DNA of 64,000 nt from CAWIJK01 sp963836375 (GCA_963836375.1 CAWIJK010000002.1:806001-870000); one strand, 5' to 3'. Shown: positions 37,962 to 46,150, counted from the first letter of the stretch. The notes: a model not told the origin generated them from the letters alone. Numbers and translations: made by a program.

Positions 37962-39119
37962 TCACGCCGGACACGGGAACCAGGCCCGTTCGACGGCCAG
38001 CCGGTCCAGGGCCGAGGGGTCGGGCGCCGGGCCGACCCCGGGGGCACCGCTCAGGCTGAGCCGCCCTTCCCGCACGGTCGGGTAGCCACAGGGCTCTTCG
38101 ACGAGGTACTCGGCGGGCGACGAGAGGTCACCGGGCAGGGTGAAGCCGGGAAGCGAGGCCAGCGCAGCATTGGCCGAGCGGCCGAGGCCGGTCTCGAACA
38201 GCCCCCCCATGAAGGCCGGGACCCCGGCGGCGGCGCACGACGCCTGGGCCCGCCGGGCGGCGAAGAGCCCGCCCAGTCGCGCCGGCTTGAGGCAGGCGAC
38301 CTCGCAGGCGCCGTAGCGCAGGGCGTCGTCGAGGCGGCGCAAGGAGGTCAACGACTCGTCGAGGGCCACCGGGGTGGCCAGCAGGGTGGCCAGCTGGGCC
38401 AGGGCCGGCAGGTCGCCGGCGGCCAACGGCTGCTCCACGCAAGTCAGCCCGAAGGGATCGAGAGCGGCCAGCCGGCGGGCGTCGTCCTCGGCGTCGGTGG
38501 TCAGGCGGTAGGCCCCGTTCGCGTCGACCTGGAGCGCCAGGTCGGGGTGGCGCTCGCGCACCGAGCGCACCGGCCAGAAGTCCCAGCCGGGCTCGATCTT
38601 GAGCCGGACCCGGGCCGCCCCGGCGGACACCGCCGCGTCCACCTCGTCGAGGAGCGGTCCGAGCCGGCGCCCGTCGGGGATGCCGACTATCGCGCCGACG
38701 GCCACCTCGGCGCGCCGGCTGCCCAGCCGTTTGGCCAACGGGGCGCCGTCGTCGCGCAGCTCGGCGTCGAGGACGGCCATCTCCAAGGTGGCCGCCGTCA
38801 GCCGCCCCAGCGCATCGGCGTTGAAGAGCCGAGCGACCGCGGGCGCCGGGGGCAGGGCGCCGCCCCGGGCCCGCGCCGCCCTGACCAGCCGACGGACACC
38901 GTCGCCGGCCAGCGAGACCCAGAGGGCGTCGAGTGGGGGGTCGACGGCGGTGCCCTCGGCCAACGCCCCGCACTCGCCCCACCCTTCGGCCCGGTCGGTG
39001 ACCACCCGGGCGTAGATGACCGGACGGGCGCGGTGGGCCCCGGCCGAGGTGACCACCGGCCGGCGGAGGGCGAGGTCGACCCGCACCAGTTCGACACCCT
39101 CGAGCCTCACCGCCGCCAC
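37962..39119 (-). CDS. menC: o-Succinylbenzoate synthase (enolase superfamily, NAAAR/OSBS group)
   Basis: MenC dehydrates SHCHC to o-succinylbenzoate in menaquinone synthesis; relatives also racemise N-acylamino acids. In the 385-residue reading, the metal ligands are D199 (LQVDANGAY), E229 (CVEQPL) and D254 (ALDESLTSL). The general bases are K174 (RLKIEPGWD) and K278 (CLKPARLGG). The first Lys of the usual K-x-K is Arg here. The FMGGLFETGLGRSANAALAS segment is typical of this group. The start is uncertain: GTG at 39119 is used, while GTG at 39110 and TTG at 39149 are alternatives. No other men gene lies in the window, so menaquinone assignment is inferred. The divergent tRNA-Leu shares the promoter region. 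Confidence 0.8.
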   Translation of the reverse strand: MAAVRLEGVELVRVDLALRRPVVTSAGAHRARPVIYARVVTDRAEGWGECGALAEGTAVDPPLDALWVSLAGDGVRRLVRAARARGGALPPAPAVARLFNADALGRLTAATLEMAVLDAELRDDGAPLAKRLGSRRAEVAVGAIVGIPDGRRLGPLLDEVDAAVSAGAARVRLKIEPGWDFWPVRSVRERHPDLALQVDANGAYRLTTDAEDDARRLAALDPFGLTCVEQPLAAGDLPALAQLATLLATPVALDESLTSLRRLDDALRYGACEVACLKPARLGGLFAARRAQASCAAAGVPAFMGGLFETGLGRSANAALASLPGFTLPGDLSSPAEYLVEEPCGYPTVREGRLSLSGAPGVGPAPDPSALDRLAVERAWFPCPA

Positions 39120-39148
39120 CGGCCGCTCATCGTCGCCCCACCCGCCCA

Positions 39149-39154
39149 AAGCTA
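39149..39154 (-). promoter_or_regulatory. Candidate -10 hexamer of menC (TAGCTT)
   Basis: TAGCTT on the minus strand overlaps the tRNA-Leu -10 on the other strand by two bases. Transcripts would start about 22 bases before the GTG at 39119. Confidence 0.35.
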
Positions 39155-39158
39155 GGCT
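39153..39158 (+). promoter_or_regulatory. -10 hexamer of tRNA-Leu (TAGGCT)
   Basis: TAGGCT ends ten bases before the 5' end of the tRNA, a normal spacing for a stable-RNA promoter with a very short precursor leader. Confidence 0.45.
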
Positions 39159-39168
39159 CGGCCGCCCG

Positions 39169-39251
39169 GCCCGGATGGCGGAACGGTAGACGCGGAGGCC
39201 TCAAAAGCCTCTGTCCGAAAGGGCGTGCGGGTTCGAATCCCGCTCCGGGCA
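39169..39251 (+). tRNA. tRNA-Leu(CAA)
   Basis: The acceptor stem GCCCGGA pairs fully with TCCGGGC, followed by discriminator A. The anticodon stem GAGGC/GCCTC encloses the loop CTCAAAA, giving anticodon CAA (reads UUG). The long variable arm between the anticodon stem and the T-arm, plus the TTCGAATC T-loop, make it a class II tRNA-Leu. CCA is not encoded: the discriminator is followed by CCC. It decodes TTG, which this genome also uses as a start codon (pdtaR, trpB). Confidence 0.97.
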
Positions 39252-39310
39252 CCCGAGGCGGTGACGGCCGTGGCGCGCCCCGGTGGCGCCAGGGGCCGCG
39301 TCGGGCCTCG

Positions 39311-40081
39311 TTAGGCCTTGCGAAGCTTGAACCTGGCGCCGGCGGGATCGGCGAGCGTGGCCAGCCTCCCGTAGGGGGTGTCCTCGGGCGCGTCGAGCGT
39401 CGAGCCACCGAGGGCGTCGGCCTTGGCCACCGTGGCGTCGACGTCGTCGACCTCCCAGTAGACCGACCAGGCGGCCGTTCCCGTGGGCAGCCAGGAGCTG
39501 GCGTCCATGATCCCCGCCAGGTCCCCGTCGCCCCCCGGCTCGCGCATGGTGGTGTAGCGGAATTCGTCGCTGTCGCCGACGACCCGGGTGTCCCATCCAA
39601 ACACCGAGCGGTAGAAGGCGACCGCCGCCCGGTGGTCTCCGGTCTGCAACTCGAACCAGCTCGGGGCCCCCCGCTCGTTCAACACGGTGAACCCGGGAAA
39701 GGTCCCGGCCTGCCATGCACCGATCACCGCGCCGGTGGGGTCCACCATCACGGCCTGCACCCCGAGGTCGGCCACCGCCAGGGGCTCGAAGCTGAGCTCG
39801 GCCCCCTCGGCGCGCGCCGAGGGGGCCGTCTTGGCCATGTCCTCGCTGGCCAGGTAGATCTTCCAGGTGTTGTCGGCCGGCTGGTCGCCCATAGGGCCCA
39901 TGGCCCCGGCCACGGGGACTCCGTCACGGGTGAACATGAAGTAGCCGCCGAACTCGGGGCTCGGGGCCTGGGCCTCCCACCCGAAGAGCTCGCTGTAGAA
40001 CCTCCGGACCCCCTCGACGTCCGAGGTCCACAGGTCGGCCCAGCACGGTGCGCCCATCGGGGCGGTCTCTCTGGTGGTCAT
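39311..40081 (-). CDS. VOC-family (glyoxalase/dioxygenase-like) protein, two domains
   Basis: A 256-residue protein with two vicinal-oxygen-chelate modules. Module one (about 10-125) begins GAPCWADLWTSDVEGVRRFY and contains GWEAQAPSPEFGGYFMF. Module two (about 138-255) begins GAPSWFELQTGDHRAAVAFY and contains the repeat of FGWDTRV. Both end in the V-DPTGA or ADPAGARF strand typical of the fold. These hydroxylase-like two-module VOC proteins are abundant in actinobacteria and mostly uncharacterised. The metal ligands are incomplete by eye, so catalytic activity is uncertain. GGAGGA precedes the ATG by about eight bases. Confidence 0.85.
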   Translation of the reverse strand: MTTRETAPMGAPCWADLWTSDVEGVRRFYSELFGWEAQAPSPEFGGYFMFTRDGVPVAGAMGPMGDQPADNTWKIYLASEDMAKTAPSARAEGAELSFEPLAVADLGVQAVMVDPTGAVIGAWQAGTFPGFTVLNERGAPSWFELQTGDHRAAVAFYRSVFGWDTRVVGDSDEFRYTTMREPGGDGDLAGIMDASSWLPTGTAAWSVYWEVDDVDATVAKADALGGSTLDAPEDTPYGRLATLADPAGARFKLRKA

Positions 40082-40171
40082 GGCCGTTCCTCCTGGTCCG
40101 GTGGCCGCCGGTCACCGGACCCGACGGCGTCGGGCCCGGATTCACCGCGAGCGCGCCGACCGTACCCCCGT

Positions 40172-40975
40172 TCAGCTCTTGGCCCGCACCGAGAAGCGCC
40201 GGTTCGCCAGCACCGGGATGTCCGCCCGGACCTCGCGCACCCGGTCGATCGTCAGCTCGGCCCCGACCACACCGGTCTCGTCGCCATCGAGGGCGCCCAG
40301 CACCTCGCCGATCGGGTCGACGATCATCGAGCACCCCGTGCATTCGGGCCCGGGTTTGCCGGCACCGACCACATAGGCCGTGTTCTCGATGGCCCGGGCC
40401 CGCAGAAGGACCCGCCAGACCTCGGGCTTCTCGGGGCCGCTCAGGAAGTGGGCCGGCACCACCAACAGGTCGGCCCCGCGGTCGACCAGGGCCCGGCCCA
40501 TCTCGGGGAACCGGAGGTCGTAGCAGTTCATCACGCCGACGGTGAAGTCCTTCAGGGAGAACACGACCATCTCGTCGGTGGTCGGGTTCCCCGGCTTGAT
40601 CCGGCGAGACTCCTTCCACCCGAGCGCGTCGTAGAGGTGGAATTTGCGGTAGGCGCCGATGTGCCCGGCCGGCCCGACGGCCACGATCGTGTTGTAGACG
40701 CGGTCCTCACCGGTCGCCGGTTCGAACATGCCGGCGACCACGGTCACCCCGGTCTCCTTGGTCACCCCGGTCAGGGCCTTCACGAAAGGCCCGTAGAGCG
40801 GTTCGGCCAGCTCCGCCAGGTCCGTGTCGTCGTCGCCGAAGGTGCACATCGACCCCTCGGGGAGGACGACCAGGTCGGCGCCGGCCTCGGCAGCCTCCTT
40901 CACCACCCCGACGACCAGGTCGCGGTTCGCCGACTTGTCCAGGCTGGTCTCGATCTGGGCGGCCATGACGTTCAT
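40172..40975 (-). CDS. Carbon-nitrogen hydrolase (nitrilase superfamily amidase)
   Basis: The 267-residue protein has the complete catalytic triad E40 (LPEGSM), K111 (YRKFHLY) and C151 (VMNCYDLRFPEMGRAL), with HFLSGPEKPEVWRVLLRARA and the C-terminal SMIVDPIGEV segment. The layout fits Nit/omega-amidase-like branches, which hydrolyse small amides such as deaminated glutathione or alpha-ketoglutaramate. The exact substrate is not evident. I chose the ATG at 40975 because a TAGCGT hexamer ends seven bases before it; the second ATG nine bases in would not fit that spacing. The neighbouring VOC and membrane-protein genes give no functional hint. Confidence 0.85.
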   Translation of the reverse strand: MNVMAAQIETSLDKSANRDLVVGVVKEAAEAGADLVVLPEGSMCTFGDDDTDLAELAEPLYGPFVKALTGVTKETGVTVVAGMFEPATGEDRVYNTIVAVGPAGHIGAYRKFHLYDALGWKESRRIKPGNPTTDEMVVFSLKDFTVGVMNCYDLRFPEMGRALVDRGADLLVVPAHFLSGPEKPEVWRVLLRARAIENTAYVVGAGKPGPECTGCSMIVDPIGEVLGALDGDETGVVGAELTIDRVREVRADIPVLANRRFSVRAKS

Positions 40976-40982
40976 CGCCGAC

Positions 40983-40988
40983 ACGCTA
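40983..40988 (-). promoter_or_regulatory. -10 hexamer of the amidase gene (TAGCGT), leaderless
   Basis: TAGCGT on the minus strand is followed by seven bases and the ATG at 40975. Confidence 0.5.
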
Positions 40989-41031
40989 ATCGGCGCTCGG
41001 ATTTCCCCCCAGGACCGCCCCGGCGGCAATC

Positions 41032-41463
41032 TCAGTGGGGGGCCGGATCGCCGCCCCAGGGATCGACGGCGCGCCGGGTGGGCGTGGACGCCTCCTCCGG
41101 CGGGACCGTGCCCTGCGCCCGGTCGCCGGCCTCGATGCTCGCCTCGATGCGGGACTTGGCCTCGGCGTCCTCGGACGCCGCCTCCTCCAGTTCGTCCTCC
41201 CGCCAGCGCTCCTCGAGCGAGAGACGCCGTCGGGCCCGGGCGCTGCGCCGTGGGGTCCCGTACCAGCTGGAAAAGCTCAAGGTGATGGCCAGCCCCCACA
41301 GGAGCACGGCGACCGGCCACAGCTGCCAGTACAAGAAAGCGGCCACCGTGCAGCCCAGCGCGCCGGTCCACGACAGCGTGAGGAGGCCGGCGTCGACGAC
41401 CTTTGAGAACCGGCTGCGGTCCGGGTCGTCCACGATCTCGTTGAACGTGTTGAACGCTCCCAC
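41032..41463 (-). CDS. Small membrane protein with two membrane segments and acidic/basic tail
   Basis: This 143-residue protein starts GTG (V-G-A-F-N-T-F-N-E-I-V-D-D-P-D), with AGGAGGAG ending four bases upstream, a strong Shine-Dalgarno that fixes the start. Two adjacent hydrophobic segments (about residues 20-40 and 43-62, GLLTLSWTGALGCTVAAFLY and PVAVLLWGLAITLSF) form a hairpin. A charged cytosolic tail follows, with an RRSARARRRLSLEERW helix and a run of E/D/A residues. I do not recognise a family. It is divergent from the fatty-acid synthesis operon across 286 bases. Confidence 0.65.
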   Translation of the reverse strand: MGAFNTFNEIVDDPDRSRFSKVVDAGLLTLSWTGALGCTVAAFLYWQLWPVAVLLWGLAITLSFSSWYGTPRRSARARRRLSLEERWREDELEEAASEDAEAKSRIEASIEAGDRAQGTVPPEEASTPTRRAVDPWGGDPAPH

Positions 41464-41659
41464 CTGGCTCCTCCTGGCCTCCTCTGCCTGCGGGCCGCCC
41501 TGAGCGGTCCCGTTGGGCGGTCCACCCTGGTTGCATGATGCCCGGGCCCCGCGGGCCGCCGACAGGGCCGATGGTCCCATCACCAACCGGCGACGACCGA
41601 GTGCGCCGGGCCCGGCCGGGCACCGCCAGGCGATGACCCCCGGGTAATGAGAGGGCCGG

Positions 41660-41688
41660 CGCAGGCCCGTGCCACACTTGGGCCTGCG
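41660..41688. promoter_or_regulatory. Perfect 9-bp inverted repeat upstream of fabD
   Basis: CGCAGGCCC and GGGCCTGCG are separated by 11 bases (GTGCCACACTT), 62 bases before the chosen fabD start. It lies in the 286-base divergent region between the small membrane protein and fabD. This region holds no gene; this repeat is its only clear structure. It could be an operator for a fatty-acid regulator or an RNA hairpin. No known consensus is claimed. Confidence 0.5.
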
Positions 41689-41749
41689 GACCGGACAGGC
41701 CGGTCGCCGCGGGTGGCGCACCCGAAGCCCCGGTTCGAGACGAGCGGAC

Positions 41750-43018
41750 GTGTTGGTATTCACCTTCCCCGGACAGGGATCACAACGGTCGGGCATGGGA
41801 CGGGCGTGGGTCGACCACCCCTCTTGGGAGGTCGTCGGCGAAGCCAGTGACGCCACCGGGCTCGACCTGTCCCACCTCCTCGTCGAGGCGCCCATGGAGG
41901 AGCTGACCACGACGGCCAACGCCCAGCTGGCGACCTTCACCCAGAGCCTGGTCGTGCTCGACGCCGTCGAGCGCCTCGGCCTCTCGCCGGCGGCCTGCGC
42001 CGGGCACAGCCTGGGCGAGTACACCGGCCTGGTGGCCAGCGGTGCCGTGTCCTTCGAAGACGGGCTCCGACTCGTCGTCGCCCGGGGCGAGGCCATGGCC
42101 CGGGCCGGCGAGGACCATCCCGGGACGATGGCCGCCTTGCTCGGGATCTCCGACGACGACGCGGCGGCCGCCTGCCAACGGGCCGAAGGCGACGTCTGGG
42201 TGGCGAACTACAACGCGCCGGGACAGGTGGTCGTCGCCGGGACCGCCGACGCCGTGGCCACCGTGGCCGTCATCGCCCGGGAGATGGGTGCCCGAAAGAT
42301 CCTGCCCATCGCGGTCTCGGGCGCCTTTCACACCCCGCTCATGGCGCCGGCCCGCCCGGCCCTGCGCAAGGCCATCGGCGACGCCACGTTCATGGCTCCC
42401 GAGGTCCCGGTGGTGGCCAACGTCGACGCCCGCACCCACAGCGACCCGGGAGAATGGCCCAGCCTGCTCTCGGCCCAGCTGTGCAGTCCGGTCCGCTGGC
42501 GCCAGACCCTCGAGACGATGGCCGGGTTGGGGGCACGCACCCTCGTCGAGGTGGGCCCGGGCGGCGTGCTGAGCGGCCTGGCCCGCCGGGTCGTGCCCGA
42601 GCTCCAGGCCCTGTCGGTGGCCAAGCCCGACGACCTCGACACCCTGATCGACGCGGTGGCCGCGCCCGACTCGTGGCGCAGCGAGCCCCACCACCAACAG
42701 GGCGAGCACCTCTACATGTCCGAGCGGGTCGTGGTCAGTCCCGGGGCGGGGATCTTCGCCCCCGAAGAGTCCCTGGTCGCCCCGGGCACCGGGTTGCTCC
42801 CGGGGACCGGGGGGCGACCCGGAGCGAGTGCGGGGGGGGAGGCGAGCGGCGAGGGGGCCGAGATCGGCGTGGGCGACCTGGTCGGCCGGGTGGGCGTGGC
42901 CGAGGTCCGCACCCCGTTCAACGGCCAGGTGGTCCGATGGCTGGCCGCGGCCGGCGAGCGGGTGCAGGAGGGCCAACCCCTCTTGTGGCTGCGGGTCCCC
43001 GGGGACGGCGGGCGGTGA
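41750..43018 (+). CDS. fabD: Malonyl-CoA:ACP transacylase with C-terminal biotinyl/lipoyl-like domain
   Basis: FabD moves malonyl from CoA to ACP. The catalytic core (residues about 1-310) has the FTFPGQGSQ oxyanion motif, S87 in CAGHSLGEYTGL, H194 in GAFHTPLMAPA, and the final LVEVGPGGVLSGL. After residue about 325 comes an unusual tail: VVVSPGAGIFAPEE, a Gly-rich linker, and VAEVRTPFNGQVVRWLAAAG followed by GERVQEGQPLLWL. This resembles half of a biotinyl/lipoyl domain, but with F-N-G in place of a modifiable Met-Lys. The frame is continuous through it. The GTG at 41750 begins the normal core, though there is no strong Shine-Dalgarno. It is the first gene of fabD-fabG-acpP-fabF. Confidence 0.85.
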   Translation: MLVFTFPGQGSQRSGMGRAWVDHPSWEVVGEASDATGLDLSHLLVEAPMEELTTTANAQLATFTQSLVVLDAVERLGLSPAACAGHSLGEYTGLVASGAVSFEDGLRLVVARGEAMARAGEDHPGTMAALLGISDDDAAAACQRAEGDVWVANYNAPGQVVVAGTADAVATVAVIAREMGARKILPIAVSGAFHTPLMAPARPALRKAIGDATFMAPEVPVVANVDARTHSDPGEWPSLLSAQLCSPVRWRQTLETMAGLGARTLVEVGPGGVLSGLARRVVPELQALSVAKPDDLDTLIDAVAAPDSWRSEPHHQQGEHLYMSERVVVSPGAGIFAPEESLVAPGTGLLPGTGGRPGASAGGEASGEGAEIGVGDLVGRVGVAEVRTPFNGQVVRWLAAAGERVQEGQPLLWLRVPGDGGR

Positions 43019-43776
43019 CGCCGCCGGCCTCCACCCCGGCCCCGGGGGACGGGCGGGTGGTCCTGGTCACCGGAGGGGCCCGGGGTATCGGGGCCGCCTG
43101 CGTGGCCTGGTTCCTGGCCCGGGGGGACCGCGTCGCCGCCACCTACCGGTCCGAGCGCCCCCCCGAGACCCCCGAGGGTGCCAACGCCGACCGATACCTC
43201 GCGGTGCGCTGCGACGTCACCGACCCCGTCGAGGTCGGGTCGGCCTTCGCTCAGGTCGAGGAGCGCTGGGGCCCGGTGGAGGTCCTGGTGGCCAACGCTG
43301 GGGTCACCCGCGACACCCTGGTGGTGCGGATGGACGAGTCGGCATGGCACGAGGTGATCGAGACCAATCTGACCGGCGGGTTCCGGGTGGCCAAGCGGGC
43401 GGTGACCAAGATGCTCCGCCTCCGTCGGGGGCGCATCATCTTGTTGTCCTCGGTGGGGGCCTTCGTCGGCCTGCCCGGCCAGGCCAACTACGCCGCCTCC
43501 AAGGCGGGCCTGGTCGGCATGGCCCGGGCCCTGGCCCGCGAGGTCGCCAGCCGCCAGATCACAGTCAACGTGGTGGCACCCGGCGTGGTGGCGACCGATA
43601 TGATCGCGTCGCTCGGCCAGGACCGTATCGATCAGATGACAGCTGCGGTGCCGCTGGGCCGGGCCGCCGCCCCCGAGGACGTGGCCGAGGCGGTGGGCTT
43701 CCTGGCATCGGACGGGGCCGGCTACATCACCGGGGCGGTCCTCCCGGTCGACGGGGGCCTCGGCATGGGGCTCTAG
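43015..43776 (+). CDS. fabG: 3-Oxoacyl-ACP reductase (SDR family)
   Basis: FabG reduces beta-ketoacyl-ACP with NADPH. The 253-residue SDR has the TGGARGIG cofactor motif at about residues 19-26, NAGV (about 93-96), and the catalytic Ser-Tyr-Lys in LLSSVGAF and YAASKAG. The C-terminal GAVLPVDGGLGMG is family-typical. The GTG start overlaps the fabD TGA (GTGA). In streptomycetes, fabH occupies the equivalent place between fabD and acpP; here fabG does. About 75 bases separate it from acpP. Confidence 0.92.
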   Translation: MTPPASTPAPGDGRVVLVTGGARGIGAACVAWFLARGDRVAATYRSERPPETPEGANADRYLAVRCDVTDPVEVGSAFAQVEERWGPVEVLVANAGVTRDTLVVRMDESAWHEVIETNLTGGFRVAKRAVTKMLRLRRGRIILLSSVGAFVGLPGQANYAASKAGLVGMARALAREVASRQITVNVVAPGVVATDMIASLGQDRIDQMTAAVPLGRAAAPEDVAEAVGFLASDGAGYITGAVLPVDGGLGMGL

Positions 43777-43851
43777 GGTCCCGTCGGCCGGAGCGGACAA
43801 CGGGCCGGACAACGAGATCGCATCACCCGACAACAGCGAGGAGCAGGACAC

Positions 43852-44091
43852 GTGGACAGTGACGCAGCCTTCAAGAAGTTCCGCGAGTGCGCCGTCGAAG
43901 TGCTGCAGGTGCCCGAGGACAAGGTCACCAAGGACGCCCGCTTCGCCGACGACCTCGACGCGGACAGCCTCGACCTGGTCGAGCTGGTGATGGCCCTCGA
44001 GGAATCCTTCGACATCACCGTCGAGGAGACCGAGCTCGAGGACATCGAGACCGTCGGCCAGGCTTTCGACCTGATCTCCTCCAAGCTCTGA
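43852..44091 (+). CDS. acpP: Acyl carrier protein
   Basis: A 79-residue, acidic, three-helix carrier protein. S39 in DADSLDLVEL is the attachment site for 4'-phosphopantetheine, preceded by FADDLD and followed by VMALEESFDI, the recognition helix II. AGGAGCAGGA lies about six bases before the GTG start. The stop TGA overlaps the fabF ATG by one base (TGATG), so their translation is coupled. It is the shared substrate carrier for FabD, FabG and FabF in this operon. Confidence 0.96.
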   Translation: MDSDAAFKKFRECAVEVLQVPEDKVTKDARFADDLDADSLDLVELVMALEESFDITVEETELEDIETVGQAFDLISSKL

Positions 44092-45287
44092 TGCTCCTCG
44101 GGATCGGTCCCGACGGCCCGATCGCCGGCAGACGGGTGGCGGTGACCGGGCTCGGTGCGGTGACCTGCTGCGGGCTCGGGGCCGACGAGCTGTGGCAGCA
44201 GCTCGTCCACCCTTCCATCCGCGGTGAGCGCACTGTCGCGGACTTGGACCCCTCGGTGTACTTCGGCCCCAAGGAAGCCCGCCGGGTCGACCGCTTCACC
44301 CAGTTCAGCGTGGCCGCGGCCGACGAGGCACTGGCCGACGCCGGCGAGATCAACGCCGACCCGGCTCGTGCCGGAGTGATGTTCGCCACCGGGGTCGGAG
44401 GGTTCCACACCCTGGCTGAACAGGTGCAGGTCTTCAACGAGCGGGGTGCCCGGCGGGTCTCGCCCTTCTTGGTGCCGATGATGATGGCCAACGCCGGCGC
44501 GGCCACGATCTCGATGCGGGCCGGTTGGCACGGACCATCGGAGACCATCGTGACGGCGTGCGCGGCGGGCACCCACAGCGTGGGCGCGGCGGCGCGCCTC
44601 ATCGCCTCGGGCCGCTGTGACGTGGTCGTGGGCGGCGGGGCGGAGGCGGCCCTGCACCCGGTGGCCATTGCCGCCTTCTCGAACATGACCGCCCTGTCAA
44701 CCTCCGGGGAGTCGCGGCCCTTCGACATCCGTCGGGACGGTTTCGTCATGACCGAGGGAGCGGCGGCCCTGGTGCTCGAGGACTGGGAGACCGCTCTCGG
44801 GCGCGGTGCGCGCATCTACGCCGAAGTGGTTGGGGCCGGCAGTACGGCCGACGCCCACCACATCACCGCGCCGGCCCCCGACGGCTCCGGGGCCGTGGCC
44901 TGCATGGAGCACGCCCTGCTCGACGCCCAACTCGAGCCGGCGGACGTCGCGCACATCAACGCCCACGGCACGTCCACCCCGCTCAACGATCTCGCCGAGG
45001 CCAGGGCCATCACCAAGGTCTTCGGAGAACCCGGCCCCCCGGTCACCTCCACCAAGGGGGTCACCGGCCACGGTCTCGGGGCGGCGGGCGCCATCGAGGC
45101 GGTGGCCTCGGTGCTCACCATCCACCACCGACTCATTCCGCCGACCTGGGGCCTCGAGCAGCTCGACCCCGAGATCCATCTCGACGTGGTCCACGGCGAT
45201 GCCCGGCCCTTCGAGCCCGGTCCGGTGCTGTCGAACTCCTTCGGCTTCGGCGGCCACAACGGCTGCCTGGTCTTCGGGCCCGCCTGA
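44091..45287 (+). CDS. fabF: 3-Oxoacyl-ACP synthase II (KASII)
   Basis: FabF condenses malonyl-ACP with acyl-ACP during elongation. In the 398-residue protein, the Cys-His-His triad is C157 (TACAAGTH), H292 (INAHGTSTPLND) and H327 (GVTGHGLGAAGA). The usual L-L after T-G-H is G-L here. The N-terminus RRVAVTGLGAVTCCGLG and the C-terminal SNSFGFGGHNGCLVF are typical. The ATG overlaps the acpP stop. FabH, needed to start straight- or branched-chain synthesis, is not present nearby and must be elsewhere. A stem-loop follows 7 bases after the stop. Confidence 0.94.
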   Translation: MLLGIGPDGPIAGRRVAVTGLGAVTCCGLGADELWQQLVHPSIRGERTVADLDPSVYFGPKEARRVDRFTQFSVAAADEALADAGEINADPARAGVMFATGVGGFHTLAEQVQVFNERGARRVSPFLVPMMMANAGAATISMRAGWHGPSETIVTACAAGTHSVGAAARLIASGRCDVVVGGGAEAALHPVAIAAFSNMTALSTSGESRPFDIRRDGFVMTEGAAALVLEDWETALGRGARIYAEVVGAGSTADAHHITAPAPDGSGAVACMEHALLDAQLEPADVAHINAHGTSTPLNDLAEARAITKVFGEPGPPVTSTKGVTGHGLGAAGAIEAVASVLTIHHRLIPPTWGLEQLDPEIHLDVVHGDARPFEPGPVLSNSFGFGGHNGCLVFGPA

Positions 45288-45293
45288 GCGCCA

Positions 45294-45312
45294 CCGTCGG
45301 GTCCCCCGACGG
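45294..45312. terminator. Bidirectional stem-loop between fabF and trpA
   Basis: CCGTCGGG and CCCGACGG form a perfect 8-bp stem with a three-base loop in the 41-base gap between the convergent fabF and trpA genes. Position suggests a terminator for both directions; there is no T-tract. Confidence 0.55.
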
Positions 45313-45328
45313 CGCTGCGCCGCCGCCG

Positions 45329-46150
45329 TCAGCCCCGGTCGAGGGCCCGGCGCAGCTCGGCCACGAACGACGCCGCCGCCTCGGGCCCCCCACCCTCCAC
45401 CAGCCGGCGCACCAGGGCCGACCCCACCACGACGCCGTCGGCCACGGCGCAGGTCTCGGCCGCCTGTTCGGGCGTGGACACGCCCACCCCGACGCACACC
45501 GGCAGGTCGGTGAACTCACGGACCCGGCCGACCACGGCGCGCGCCTGTTCGCCGATCTCCGCCCGCTCACCGGTCACCCCCATCCGGGCCACCGCATAGA
45601 CGAAGCCTCGGCAACGCGCACAGATGGCCCCGACCCGTGGCCGGGGGGTCGACGGGGCCACCAGGAGGACCGTCTCGACCCCCGCCGCGTCGGCCTCGAT
45701 GACCCACGGGCCGAGTTCTTCGAGGGGGAGGTCGGGCACGATGGCGCCCGAGACACCGGCCGCCGCCAGGGAACAGGCCATCCGGTGGTGGCCGGCCCGG
45801 AAGACGAGGTTGTAGTAGGTCATGACCGCGACCGGGACCCCGACGGCGGCGGCGGCGATGTCGTCGATGACCGACTGGGGGGTGGTCCCCCGCCCGAGGG
45901 CGGTGACCGAGGCCTCCTGGATCACCGGCCCGTCCATCATCGGGTCCGAGAAGGGGATCCCCACCTCCACCGCGTCGGCACCGGCGGCGACCACCGCCTG
46001 GAGGACGCGCACCCAGTCATCGCTCATCCCCCCCATGACGTAGGGGACAAGCAGCTTGGCCCCGGCGGCCCGACGGGCCCGCAACGCAGTCTCGAGCATG
46101 CCGCGCCCGCCGGGAGGAGGCGGCGCGAAGCCCGGCGCCGGCGGGCTCAC
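45329..46150 (-). CDS. trpA: Tryptophan synthase alpha chain
   Basis: TrpA cleaves indole-3-glycerol phosphate to indole. In the 273-residue protein, the catalytic residues are E62 (VEVGIPFSDP) and D73 (MMDGPVIQEAS). VMTYYNLVFRAG, VPDLPLEE and the phosphate-binding CVGVGVSTPEQA and VVGSALVR segments follow. The N-terminal 17 residues are Pro/Gly-rich and not conserved. The GTG overlaps the trpB TGA (GTGA), and an internal ATG at residue 18 is a possible alternative start. It is last in trpCFBA. Confidence 0.94.
   Translation of the reverse strand: MSPPAPGFAPPPPGGRGMLETALRARRAAGAKLLVPYVMGGMSDDWVRVLQAVVAAGADAVEVGIPFSDPMMDGPVIQEASVTALGRGTTPQSVIDDIAAAAVGVPVAVMTYYNLVFRAGHHRMACSLAAAGVSGAIVPDLPLEELGPWVIEADAAGVETVLLVAPSTPRPRVGAICARCRGFVYAVARMGVTGERAEIGEQARAVVGRVREFTDLPVCVGVGVSTPEQAAETCAVADGVVVGSALVRRLVEGGGPEAAASFVAELRRALDRG

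Noticed and set aside
39169..39251. Integration site (attachment site) at the tRNA-Leu
   Set aside because: No integrase gene or duplicated tRNA 3' end was seen nearby.
41669..41749. Longer fabD start at the GTG inside the inverted repeat
   Set aside because: The extra 27 residues are Arg/Gly-rich and unlike FabD, and the start would lie in the loop of the repeat.
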